Shown piece after piece: positions 22,142 to 33,349 of a DNA stretch of 64,000 nucleotides. The stretch lies in NCBI GenBank assembly GCA_022575985.1, contig JAKSXM010000007.1, positions 30,134,501 to 30,198,500 on the forward strand, read 5' to 3'. Under the pieces are notes generated by a model, which saw only the letters and a list, made by a program, of their open reading frames with translations, did not search any database and was not told the DNA's origin. A program made the position numbers and the translations under genes. The first letter of the stretch is position 1. Each line of letters begins with the position of its first letter. The stretch is from Anagrus nilaparvatae (Eukaryota > Arthropoda > Insecta > Hymenoptera > Mymaridae).

Positions 22142-23564
22142 ATGACTGATATAATTATGAAACAGGTAGCTTTAATTCCTAGAATTAAAAATGCTTATCA
22201 ACATTTTTTTAAAGAAAGTGACTCCATGTCAACTTCTTCTTGTAAAGTCATACTGTCTAACCTTCAAAATACATTTTTAAAATTTGAAACAAATCATTCT
22301 TCATTGTTTAGTAGCCCTGATTTTGAAGCAATAAGTAATCAACTATATTTTAAAGATGCGCTATTTGAAGAAACAGAAGAAACTTACGTACAGGTTTCAA
22401 GTTTGTTTAAAAAATATTTGGATGATCACCCTCCCCCACCTGCTCATGTTTTACTAGATTCCACTCACATTAATGAAACAGTTCTCAACATTAACGATAA
22501 TAACAAATACGATTGTGAACGTTTGCCTAGAATTGCTTTGCCTGAGTTTGATGGTGAGTTTGCAAATTGGGAAGCCTTTAGAGATATATTTGTTACAACA
22601 GTAGTAAACAGACAAAAGCTTTCTGATGTTTATAAAATCTTATCTTAGTTCTCATGTAAAGGGAGATGCCTCTGGAATCTGGTCAAATGTTTCTCATTAA
22701 CTGAAAATAATTTTAAAATAGTTTGGAAGAAATTGACTGACCGTTATGAAAATTAAAAAAGATTAATTGATACACACATGCCATCAATTTTTTCAATCAA
22801 ACCTATGACAAATTACACTTCAAAAGAACTTAAAAGAATTTTAGATTCCATGAATACTCCTATTTAATCTCTCAAAGTGTTAGGACGTCCTGTCGAAGCT
22901 TGGGACAATTTTCTGGTTTTTCATGGCGTTTCATTATTGCACAGTGATGCAAAAATGCATTTTGAAACTTTTGTAAATAATTTAAATTTAAAGGGTTTAC
23001 TCAATAGTATACCTACACCTCCCACCTCAGTCCCGGCAACCAATACAACTGCTCAGCAAAATTCTGAACCAACAAGCTTTGACACTTTTATACAATTTTT
23101 AGAAAATCAAATTAATATGATGGAATTAATTGAGAATTATGATGGATCTTGCAACCAAACAAAACAAAAAAATTTTAATTTTTCAACTCAACCCGCAAAA
23201 GTTTGTCATGCCCAAGTAGAACAAAAGCCAAGTGGTAGTTCAAACAAAACTGAATGCTTGATATGTAAAAACAGCCACCACTTTGCTCAGTGTCCTACTT
23301 TTAAATCTAAATCTATACCCCAGAGAATTGAGTTTTTTAAAGTCAAAGAAAAGATGTTTTAATTGTTTACTTGAAAATGAAAAAAGACGTTCAATTTGTA
23401 ATAATAAAAATAATTCCACCTTACATATAGTAAATTATAAAAAGATGCAAAATAATTCTCAAAGTCATCCAAGTAATGCAACTCTCAATGCTAACGTTCA
23501 TAGTAATAAACAAGTGGTTCAGCAATCTTGCTTAACAGAATCAAGTGGTCCTAGTAACTTATGA
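22142..23564 (+). pseudogene. BEL/Pao gag (copy 2)
   Basis: Starts MTDIIMKQVALIPRIKNAYQ and contains DDHPPPPAHVLLDSTH, the DUF1759 block ALPEFDGEFANWEAFRDIF (frame to 22648), FHGVSLLHSDAKMHFETF (22877-23362), and a first knuckle CLICKNSHHFAQC with a partial second one in the next frame (CFNCLLENEKRRSIC). Frameshift near 22646 and in-frame TAA at 22865. It would form the capsid/nucleocapsid shell if intact. Confidence 0.85.
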
Positions 23565-23579
23565 CAACCAAATTCAGTT

Positions 23580-23900
23580 CTATTAGCTACAGCAATGATT
23601 AATATAACTTCAGAAAATGGATGTCGCTTTCTGGTTAGGGCATTCATTGATCAATGCTCGCAAGCTTCGTTTGTTAGTAAATATCTATATAAAAAATTAT
23701 CATTCCTTAAATAACCTCATACACAACTGCAGCTAATGTTGCCTCAAATTCAAGCTATTTATCTCATTTAACATTAGCTGATCCTAACTTTAATACTGAT
23801 GATAAAATAGAAGTTCTTTAGGGCTCTTCGGTCCATGCTCCCATAATTGAGGAAGGGATGGTAAATCAAATGAGCCTATTGCTACAAAGACCAAAATAGG
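23580..23900 (+). pseudogene. BEL/Pao retropepsin remnant (copy 2)
   Basis: Frame with AFIDQCSQASFVSKYLYKKL, the same DQCS active-site variant as copy 1, then a deletion removing the middle of the domain and a resumption at YLSHLTLADPNFN. Stops at 23713 and 23819. Confidence 0.7.
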
Positions 23901-23907
23901 TTGGGTT

Positions 23908-25168
23908 TTGCCAGGTAATTGTGGCATTGGCTCTACGTGTTGCTCAATTAAAGTTAATTCAGATACTGCTGATCTCTCGTCCGATTTGGAAAAGTTCTGG
24001 AAGCAAGAAGAACTTTTTGATCCCTCTTCACTCCTGCTCAGTCCGGACGATCAGGGGTGTGAGAATTTTTTCGTTCAAATCCACTCAAGAGATAAAACAG
24101 GTCGTTACATAGTCAGACTCCCATTTAAAGTTTCAAATTCTCACGATTTAAAATTTACTGGCTCGTTCAATATAGTTAAAAATGTCTTGACTAGAACTGA
24201 AACACGCTTCTCAAAAGATGCAATTTTTCAAAAAGCTTACATTAATTTCATGAAAGATTATGAAGATACTGGACACATTAATATACTTACATTAATTTCA
24301 TGAAAGATTATGAAGATAATGAAGGTATCGAAATTTGTTGATATAATTAGATGTTACATTTTGCCACATCATGGTTTTATTAAGAAACAGAGCATAAACC
24401 CTGAAAACCCTAAATTTCGCTCAGTTTTCAATGGCTCTGCTGAGAATTTCAACAAGTTGTTTATTAACAGTATTTTGCATACTGGGGCTAACTTGTCGCC
24501 AGACTTATCAGAGTTATTTACATGCTGGAGAAAATATAGGTTTGTGTTTGTTTCTGACATAGAGCAAATGTTCAGACAAATTCTTGTCCACCCTGACGAT
24601 CAAAAATTTCAGCAAATTCTTTGGCGATATAATTTAGATGATGTCATTCAAGCATATTCTTTGCAAACTGTTACCTATGGTATGGTAAGCATTCCATTTT
24701 TGGCAATTAGGGTCTTAAGACATATCGCAATCGATGAAGGTTCTAAATACCCTCTGGCTGTGCAAATATTAAACGAGGAAACTTACATGGATGACACGCT
24801 CTCAGGCGGCCACTCATTATCAGAAGCCTTGACTAAACAAAGACTTAATAGGAATCTGCAAGATGGGTGGTATGAACTTACACAAATGGGTCACAAATGA
24901 TATAAAATTACGTAATTTTCCTCGTTCAATAATTGCAGAATCAGTGGATTCACGTTCTGGCTTACTTGGTTTGAATTGGTACCCTGATAATGATTACTTC
25001 ACGTTTGCAATGAAAATTGACAAATTAGATGGCAAAATAACAAAAAGAAAAGTATTGTCGTCAATAGCAAAATTATATGACCCTTTAGGCTGGTTAGCAC
25101 CTGTTGTTATAACTGCTAAAGCTTTTATCCAAAAGCTCTGGCTTGCCAAACTTGATTGGGAAGACTAA
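23908..25168 (+). pseudogene. BEL/Pao reverse transcriptase (copy 2)
   Basis: KFWKQEELFDP (about 23985), FVSDIEQMFRQILVHPDD (first catalytic Asp, about 24545), LNEETYMDDTLSGG (YMDD, about 24775) and KLYDPLGWLAPVVITAK (about 25075). A 50-bp tandem duplication (CTTACATTAATTTCATGAAA at 24236 and again at 24286) breaks the frame at 24303, and another shift lies near 24860. The catalytic motifs themselves are intact. Confidence 0.87.
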
Positions 25169-25921
25169 TTGCATAACGATTTAAAATTGGAACTCAATGC
25201 TGCTGCCTTATTAGCTCGGTTAACTGTAAAGGTACTGCGTGCTCTAAAATTGCCTCCAAACAATTTATTTTTATTTACGGATTCAATGGACGTTTTGCAT
25301 TGGCTAAGTGAGCGTCCTACAAAATGGCCACCTGTCATTGCAAACAAATCTTCCAATATTCATTTTCTCGTACCCCAGGCATTTTTGTACCGCGTGAGAT
25401 CTAAAAATAACCCCGCAGATTGTGTTTCTCGTGGAATTTCTCCTTCTGAACTGATTAATCACCCTTTATGGAGGGAAGGAAATAAACTCATAATAGACTC
25501 AAATTCAACAATGAGCGATAGTAAAGCTCCAAAAATCAAAGAGGTTTCAGCCTTATGTTCTAATTTAAGTGTTTCATGTAATAAAAGAAAATCAAAAAAG
25601 ATCAAAATATGGGATTTGTTAGAAAAATATTCAGACTTATCAAAATTATTTAGAATTTCAGCTTATATACTTAGATTTATTAATAAAACATCTTTCAAAT
25701 CAAAAAAAGTTTTAATTAGATCTGAATTATTTTCAAGCAAATGGTTTGACTTAAAATATGATTTCTCAATTGCAAAATGGCTATTAGCTCGAGTAGTAAA
25801 AGTTTATAAAGGATCTGACAACTAGACGAGGGTTGTGGATCTGAGGACCAGTGCTACAATACTAACTAGACCGATTCATAAATTAGTTTTGTTAATGTCT
25901 TTAGACAATGAATCAGACTAA
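25169..25921 (+). pseudogene. BEL/Pao RNase H end joined to pol C-terminus (copy 2)
   Basis: TDSMDVLHWLSE and NPADCVSRG as in copy 1, then LLEKYSDLSKLFRISAY. At about 25773 the protein passes without break into AKWLLARVVKVYKGSDN, the C-terminal tail that normally follows integrase. A TAG at 25823-25825 interrupts the tail, which otherwise stays open to 25921. RNase H lacks its N-terminal part because of a stop at the 25168/25169 junction. Confidence 0.82.
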
Positions 25922-26239
25922 GCAAAATTGAAATTGTATAAATTAGAATTTTAAATAGTGTAACAATTGTTTAATGTATTGTCTTTATTTATTTATTTAT
26001 TCATTAATTTATTTATTCTATTATTATCTATTAAAAAAAAAAAAAAAAACAAAATGTACAAAAAAAACATAAAGTAATCAAAATTGTATTTATCAAAAAA
26101 AAAATATAATTAAATAATTGTAAATAATTGAAAAAAGTGTGTGAGTGTGTGTAAATGTTTGTTTTCAAAATTGTATTAGCGCTAATGAACACTCAAAATT
26201 GTTCTTTTCAAAAATTATGTATATTTTTCAATTGTATAA

Positions 26240-26368
26240 ATTCACTTTTAATTTTGATTCCTCATAGAGGAACCATTGTGTTAGGTCAAATTTTGTTTTC
26301 TATTTTTTTGGCATATAAGCACGTTTTGGGACCCCAGGAAGCTAAAAAATCGGATTTTAAAAAAAGTC

Positions 26369-26399
<31 letters not shown>

Positions 26400-27900
26400 A
26401 CGTATGTAATCGCTGATATTTTACAAGCATTATGGAATTAAGACCTAATTTTTTTTTCAAAAATTTTTTCACCAAAAAAGCTCAAGGTACTTTTCTTTTT
26501 TTTAATTTGGATGTAATAATGTAATACCTCATATATTTCAATGAAAGTACTTATATCGACGGTCTCTAGGAATAAGATCGTTATTCGCCGAGAGTAACAA
26601 AGACTCCCACATCTCGTATTCTTTATACATTGAAATGTCGGCGTCTTTGCTACTCTCGGCGAATAACGATCTTATTCCTAGGGACCGTCGATATTTGAAA
26701 GTATGGTTTTCACATGATATCTCGAATCGGATACTTAATTTTCTGAAAATTTTTTTCCTAAAATTTTTTTCACAAAAAAATACAAAAAATACCAATTTTT
26801 TTTTTTCTTTTTGGACGTACTACCTAATTTATTTCCATGAAGTACTAGTTTTAAAAATATCGTTTATAGTAATTTTTTGGACCTAATACTTAATTTTTTT
26901 TAAATTTTTTTCTCAAAATTTTTGTCGCTAAAAAATACAAAAAACGCCAAAATATTTATTTTAGGACGTAATACTTAATTTTTTCCTATGAAAGTACGAA
27001 TATCTAGAATTATCGTTTGTAAAGGATTTCTCCATCTGATACATAATTTTTCGAAATTTTTTTTTTTTAATTTTTTTAATACATGAAATAATTAAAAAAA
27101 TACCATAATTTTTTTTCTTTTTGGACGTAGTACCTCATTTTTTTCCATGAAAGTACTGATATCTAGAAGTATCGTTTTTACTCGATATCTCGAATCTTAT
27201 AATTTATTTATTGAAAATTTTTTTCACAAAATTTTCTTCACCAAAAAATACAAAAAATACCAATTTTTTTTTTCTTTATGGACGCAGTACTTAATTTATT
27301 TCTGTGTAAGTACTAGTTTTAGAAATATCCTTTATAGTAATTTTTTGGACCTGATACTTAATTTTTTCAAAATTTTTTTCTCAAAATTTTTGTCGCCAAA
27401 AAATAGAAAAAACGCCAAAATATTTATTTTAGGACGTAATACTTAATTTTTTCCTATGAAAGTACGAATATCTAGAATTATCGTTTGTAAAGGATTTCTC
27501 CATCTGATACGTAATTTTTCTAAATTTTTTTTTCTAAATTTTTTACATAAAATAATTGAAAAAAAACAATAATTTTTTTTTCTTTAGGACTTAGTACTTA
27601 ATTTTTTTCTATAAAAGTACGAATACCTAGAATTATCGTTTTTAAAGGATTCCTCCATCTGTTACGTAATTTTTCGAAATTTTTTTTCTTCAAAATTTTT
27701 CACATTAAAAAGTTAAAAAAATATTATCTTTATATGCCTATTTTATTTCTCTGAAAGTACCTGGAATTATGAGTTTTGAATATTTTAATATTCTAATTTT
27801 TAATTAGGTAAAATAGAACATTGACAACATATTGTTATTGCTAATGAGGAACCATAGTGCCAATTACTTGGCAGCGTTTTTTTAAATTTTTTGGTAACAT
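26240..27900 (+). repeat. Array-bearing dispersed repeat, copy 2
   Basis: Opens with TTCCTCATAGAGGAACCATTG and CACGTTTTGGGACCCCAG, then a GT microsatellite (26369-26400). Eight or nine diverged units of about 150 bp follow (GTACTTAATTTTTTTCTATG / AAAGTACGAATATCTAGAA / TATCGTTTTTA), closing with CAATTACTTGGCAGCGTTTT. This is the inverted counterpart of 6287-7420. A MITE sits in its first unit. Frames in it are A/T-rich shadows. Confidence 0.7.
26557..26690. mobile_element. 134-bp foldback MITE
   Basis: Ends CGACGGTCTCTAGGAATAAG and, read inward from the right, CGACGGTCCCTAGGAATAAG. The inverted repeats run about 48 bp. ATAT flanks both sides (26553-26556, 26691-26694). It interrupts a unit of the surrounding repeat whose consensus resumes beyond it. 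Confidence 0.8.
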
Positions 27901-28630
27901 ACACATGTTCATTTTATTTCATAAAATGGATGGGTGGAATGTTATAAATTGAGTGATTAAGTATAATTGTATATATGTAAATAGCAACGCGCGCGTCGAC
28001 CCCCCAACTTGTATAACGGCGTCCCTTTCAGTACGTCGTACACCTTCATACCAACAAGACATGAAAATAATATATATTTTAAAAAATTTATATTTAAAAA
28101 TAATGTTGTGTCATTCAATTAATTTATTTCAAATAACCTCTGTATCAACACCTGATTTCATCTGGTATCAATGAGTTTTAACCAGAAAAATAGTTTTAGG
28201 TGTTAAAAAAAGAAAATATCCGGGAAAATAAAGAAAATTCAATCCTGATAAACTTTATAACATTCTTTTAACCAATAAACTTCTAAAATGAAAATTTATA
28301 CATTATTACCAGGGGGTTTTCGAGCTCGAGAAAAACGTTTTTATGGGTGAAAATTTTCATATTTTCATCCCAGCATATTTTCAGATTTTCCAAGATAGCG
28401 GACCAATAAACATCCAAAAAGGAACTTTATACCTTACCAGGGGGTCAGCCATCTTAAAAAAAATCGGAAAATATGAAAATTTCGTTTAGCATATGACTGC
28501 TTAGAGCAAGATGCTTTAACTTATTTATCTAACTGATCCTCAGCCTTTCTCTTTAACCTATTTACGTCCAAGCGGACGTAAACGGAAAGTAAAAATAAAA
28601 ATAGGTTCCTTTATAGATAGAGGCTTTTAA
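27901..28630. repeat. Non-coding stretch with one unit of a dispersed repeat
   Basis: 28290-28480 carries GGTGAAAATTTTCATATTTT...CCAAGATAGCGGACCAATAA and a following half unit, matching the tandem units at 35360-35840. The rest has no recognisable content. Confidence 0.5.
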
Positions 28631-29103
28631 GGTAGTATCTCAGTGGGGGGAAAGTGAGAGAGAGATTTTCGGACCTCTTTCTTTCTCTCACGAGTTTTGT
28701 ATAAGAAATTCCAAAATTTTTTTGTTTACATTTATGTAAATAAACATCTAGGAGCTCTGAAATTTTTTCTATGAGTTTTTATAATAATAAATTATATTTT
28801 AACCAAATATTATGAAAATCTGTTTTGTAAATTTTTTTTTGGAAGTCTCCAAAATCTCTTATGTGAATATGCATGTAATTTAATAAGTACGTATTGTAAA
28901 AAATTTACAAAGCAGATTTTGATAATATTTGGTTAAAATATAATTTATTATTATAAAAACTCATAGAAAAAATTTCAGAGCTTCTAGATGTTTATTTACA
29001 TAAATATAAACAAAAACATTTTGGAATTTCTTTTACAAAACGCGTGAGAGAAAGAAAGAGGTCCAAAAATCTCTCTCTCACTTTCCCCCCACTGAGGTAC
29101 TAC
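28631..29103. mobile_element. 473-bp MITE with about 205-bp inverted arms
   Basis: Left end GGTAGTATCTCAGTGGGGGG, right end read inward GTAGTACCTCAGTGGGGGG. The arms are about 205 bp with few mismatches and a short central spacer around 28840-28897. TTTAA is present on both sides (28626-28630, 29104-29108). No ORF. It directly abuts the 5' side of the R1-type LINE. Confidence 0.85.
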
Positions 29104-29113
29104 TTTAAATTAC

Positions 29114-30960
29114 ATGTTTTTAGTAAAATTTCATGATCTTACCGAACATGAAGTCACGATGGATGAAGCAGCGACTAAAAGAATAGTGGACGCTCTCTTT
29201 CCAAATCATCCAAACCAACAACACCCTGCTTTGGATGTCCCGAGGGAGCAAGTTCCGCTATTTATCGAGGCGGAGATGCTTCAGGCAATTAGGTCAATGA
29301 AAAATGCGAAAGCGCCAGGACCAGACGGAATACCTGCGGAAGCTCTTAATCCCTGGCCTCCTCCTTGGCAAGTTTAATGCGTGCCTCGTTGCAGGCGTCT
29401 TTCCAAGGGACTGGAAAGTGGCCCGCCTGGCTCTGATAAGCAAGGAAAAGGGTGAACTAGGATCTCCATCATCTTACAGACCATTATGTATATTAAATAC
29501 CATTGGCAAGGTGATGGAGAGCATGGTCAGAGGAAGATTTCGGCAGGCAATTAGGGAAGCGGGTGACCTTAGCGACGATCACCACGGTTTTCGTGAGGGG
29601 CGTTCCACGATCGGTGCCATCGCGCAGGTCGTGAAGGTGGTTATGAGGGCCAATCAAGTACGGCCGGATATTAAACCGGACGTCCTGCTTGTCACGTTGG
29701 ATGTGAAAAACGCATTCAATTCGGCTAAGTGGGACGATATGTTGCACTCCCTCGAGCAGGTATTCAGAGTTCCAGATTATCTGAGAAATATACTCAGAGA
29801 TTACCTCCGATACCTGCGCTGGGACACGCTCGATGGCACAAGAGGTAAAGTATTAAGCGCAGGCATAGGGCAGGGTTCAGTTCTGGGCCCTGATCTGTGG
29901 AATGCCTTTTACGATGGATTGCTAAGGATTGAGCTTCCGGATGGATGCTCCATGATCCGATACGCGGATGATGATGCTCTAACCATAACAGCTCGAGAGA
30001 CAGAAGACCAGCAGAATACCTTGGAAGAGGCCATGCACCTTATCAATAGCTGGATGTTGGATCACGGACTAAGACTGGCAGTTCCGAAAACGGAGATTGT
30101 TCTTCTGACCCGGAGAAGGGTTGATACCATATTCGGCTTCAGCTTTGATGAAATGATCCAGACCAAACCATCGGTCAAATAATTGGGGGTCTTCTTGGAT
30201 AACAAGTTGACCTACAATAGACAATTCCAGCAGGCCTGTGAAAAGGCTGGCCGGGTGACAAAGTCCCTCTCGTGGCTGATGACGAACATCGGCGGTCCCA
30301 GATCAGAGAAGAGGAGGCTGTTGATGAGGACAGTCAACTCCATCTTGCTCTACGGTGCAGAGGTGTGGGCGGACAATGTCCGCATAAAAAAGTACTGCAA
30401 GAAACTCAAGGCAGTATAGAGGCAGGGGGCACTTCGAATCGCTTGCTCGTACAAGACTGTATCAGAGCCAGCGATCCAGGTGGTGGCTCGGGTGATTCCC
30501 ATCGATCTGCTTGCCTTGGAAAGGCAGGCGATCTATAACCGTGAGGAAGAAGAGCGCGACGCAGCTTCCGTTCGCGCTCGCACAATGGAATGCTGGCAGT
30601 ATAGTTTGAATGGTGACCCGAGGGGACGTTGGACGCACCGCCTTATCATCGATTTGGAAAGCTGGATGAACCGTGAACATGGGGAGGTAGACTTCTACCT
30701 CACACAGTTCCTAACTGGTCACGGTTATTTCCGCGATATGCTTTTCAAGTGGCGCAAGGTGACAGCTCCGGAATGCTTGCATTCCCGAGCTGGATACCGC
30801 TGAGCACACCTTTTTTGGGTGTCCTCGCTTCGCTGAAGGGCGACCGCCCTTCGATGAATGGAGGCCGGAAGGAGACGTCCCGGAAGTGCTGCGCAGTACC
30901 GCTAACTGGTACAGTGTGGCAGAGTACGTACGGGCGACACTGATTAAAAAAAAGGAGGAA
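29114..30960 (+). pseudogene. R1-type LINE ORF2: reverse transcriptase and C-terminal zinc region
   Basis: Blocks in order: KNAKAPGPDGIPAEAL (29305), frameshift near 29355, SYRPLCILNTIGKVMESM (29475), HHGFREGRSTIGAI (29580), LDVKNAFNSAKWD (first catalytic Asp, 29700), GIGQGSVLGPDLWNAFYDG (29865), MIRYADDDAL (catalytic YADD, about 29955), KTEIVLLTRR (30090). TAA at 30179-30181 replaces the residue before LGV, and TAG at 30417-30419 follows KKLKAV. The C-terminus, after another frameshift near 30790, keeps AEHTFFGCPRF, part of the CCHC motif. Residue blocks match the R1 clade, which normally inserts into 28S rDNA. No rDNA is seen at either flank here. Confidence 0.87.
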
Positions 30961-31221
30961 GGTTTCCTCTCGTAGGAAACTCTCCTCCTTTATTGACAGG
31001 GTATGGCGAAGAAATGCCTTGGTTGCATTGTTTCTGGACCGAAATAATACCTAAGCAGGGAGTCCCGGTCCGTATTCTATGATATGATATTGTCATAAAT
31101 GCAGGAGGGTGGGGAGTTTAGTGGGTATTGTAATTCCTCCTCAGTTATACTGAGTATCTGGGCAAAAGCATTCTCCTCGTCCTACGAAAAAGGCCCCTTC
31201 TTGAAGGGGCCCAAAAAAAAA
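29114..31221 (+). mobile_element. R1-clade LINE, 5'-truncated
   Basis: Coding content starts inside the region before RT and runs through the RT, C-terminal domain and a 3' UTR that ends in a short A run at about 31213-31221. It is clearly GC-richer than the flanks, so base composition alone marks it out. Endonuclease and ORF1 are absent. Confidence 0.85.
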
Positions 31222-31670
31222 ACCGAACCTGAAGTCAGATTTTACTTACAACCCTTTTAAATGCCCCAAAAATAGAGGTAAGGAGGGTGAAAATGGGGCT
31301 AAAATAAAAATGATGGAAAAATCGATATAAAAATAAAAAAATGATACTAAAAAACATTAAAATTTTCTTTTTTATGCAAAAAACTTTTTTTTTATTTATG
31401 GGAAGTTTAATTGGATTTCAACCCTTATATTGCTACTAGGGGTAGTTTTTCCCAAAAATTTCAAATATTGTTTTTTTTTAGCTCTAATCGGTTGTATAGG
31501 TAAATTAGACAAAATTGTGTACCGATATTATATTTTGGTTGTTTATAAAATTTCCTCCTTATCGAGTATCTTTTAATGAAATTAAAGCGTTCGTTTTTGC
31601 TATTGTTTAAATATACATTTGCAGGAGTCATTTTTGTTTCCCTAATATATCATATTGTTGTACGAATGAA
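31222..31670. other. Non-coding stretch
   Basis: A/T-rich with homopolymers, no gene or repeat that I can support. Confidence 0.5.
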
Positions 31671-31916
31671 CTATAGGCATAAGTACATCGATATACTTGC
31701 ATTTTTGTAAGTAAAAAACCGCCATAAGCAATGCTTAATTGTCTGGATTGCGCGTTCGACAAAAGCAGCCTTTGCGTCTGAATTACGAATCACATGAAAT
31801 TCAATGTGTGCTTCTTTTCTAAAAAAAATTCTGCAAGCTGAAATATTGTTAACTACGTTTTTAAAAAAAGGCAACCGAAGAATTTTTTTAAGCCACAAAT
31901 GAATGCCAAGAAACAA
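31671..31916 (-). pseudogene. DDE-integrase C-terminal fragment
   Basis: The frame reads FFKNVVNN, then IRNSDAKAAFVERAIQTIKH and CLWRFFTYKN. The pattern with Glu in AFVER followed by T-K and W-R-F-F-T is the last catalytic block of rve-type integrases, of the kind found in Polinton or Ginger-like elements. The two aspartate blocks are absent. A stop follows soon after MYLCL. Confidence 0.5.
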
Positions 31917-32694
31917 TTTTTATTTCTAATTATTGGGAAAATTCTCTATAATGTTTCCCAATTTGAAAAGATTTTAAGAAAAGTTGGTGCCTCCAATAAT
32001 TTACAAGATATCAACATAAACAGGCTTTATTGTCAATGCGTAATTTTGGTACGTAAATCATATTTTTTAATGGCTCAAGTTCATCAATTTTTAAAGAAAT
32101 ATCTGAAAATTTTTTGTGATTTAAGCGAAATATTATTAGGTTTCTGTTAGAAAAAACGGTATGTCTTGATTTAATACGTGTTATACAAAAATGTCTTTTT
32201 TATATATAATTTATCGCAAAATTTAGAAACTTTGTTTACTAATAACCTATAAAAATAATAAACATGACAGGGGTTTTGTATATATTAAATTCTTAAAGCA
32301 AAAAGTATATATGTTTTTGATTTGATTCTTGTGCTTTATATAGAAAATATAAATTTTGCTGCCATCAGTCTTACTTCATCCATCATTATAAACTATATTT
32401 CAAGAATTATATGTTTTGAAAAAATATCCTATATATATTAAAATGAAATAATTAAAAAATTTTATTATTTTCGATTTTACTCAATATCCATTTATGAAGA
32501 ATTGTATGGACGAAAATACATGAAATTGGTTTTAAATTAATCCTTGAAGAAATATCCCCAACCGATTTTTTTATTTTTAAAAAATAGTTAAATGATTTCG
32601 AGAAATCAATCTCAGAAGTTAGTGATCGATAAGGTAAAAAATTATATTTTTTTTTCACTAAAACTGTTTTTTCTCAGGATTTAAGAGATCTTTT
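31917..32694. other. Non-coding stretch
   Basis: Two short frames occur (31899-32150, 32658-32452) without recognisable motifs. I treat them as chance openings in A/T-rich sequence. Confidence 0.45.
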
Positions 32695-32999
32695 GAGACA
32701 AACTCTAGTGCAAATTATTCCTTGGAAAAAATGCTATCGATTTAACGTTTTTATTTTTTTAACTAGAGCTCACCGTTTCGAGCTACAACTGTTTAAAGCG
32801 AAAAAGTTGAAAATTTAAAAACGTAAAAAGTAGTAATTTTCATCACTTCATATTTTAAAATGGATTGTATCAAAATGTAAAAACCCAATTGCATTCTATT
32901 TAATAAACGATTTTCTAAAGGAACTTTGTTTGGTTGTTTATTTAATGCATTCATTGAAGAGAAATAGCAAAAAAACTATTTATAATCAAATTTTTTTTT

Positions 33000-33330
33000 T
33001 TAATTTTTTCATGCATAGGACAGCCGACATATAAAATATTTTTTTTTTATTTTCTCATAACTAGGACAGCCGACATCCAAATTATTTTTTTTTATTTTTT
33101 CATAACTATAAATGCCGACATCTAAATTATTATTTTTTTTTTATATTTTCATACTTAGGACAGCCGACATCTAAAATATCTTTTTTTATTTTCTCATAAC
33201 TAAAAATGCCGACATCTAAATTATTATTTTTTGTTGATTTTTTCATAACTAGGACAGCCGACATCTAAAATATTTTTTTTTTATTTTCTCATAACTAAAA
33301 ATGCCGACATCTAAATTATTATTTTTTTTT
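33000..33330. repeat. Tandem array, 47-48-bp units of two alternating types
   Basis: GCCGACAT recurs at about 33020, 33067, 33114, 33163, 33210, 33256 and 33303. The unit preceding each is either CTAGGACAGCCGACAT (A) or CTAAAAATGCCGACAT (B), in the order A A B A B A B. The later part behaves as a 95-bp higher-order unit. Confidence 0.8.
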
Positions 33331-33349
33331 TTTTTAAAGGAATTATCTA

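Larger units (their letters stand above)
22142..25921 (+). mobile_element. BEL/Pao retrotransposon copy 2, integrase deleted
   Basis: Plus-strand BEL/Pao with gag, protease, RT and RNase H in order, then a direct jump from the segment after RNase H (KYDFSI at about 25770) to the far C-terminus of pol (KWLLARVVKVYKGSDN). The whole integrase core is thus removed. Same family as copy 1. Frameshifts at about 22646, 22866, 23362, 23700, 24303 and 24860 make it non-functional. Confidence 0.88.
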
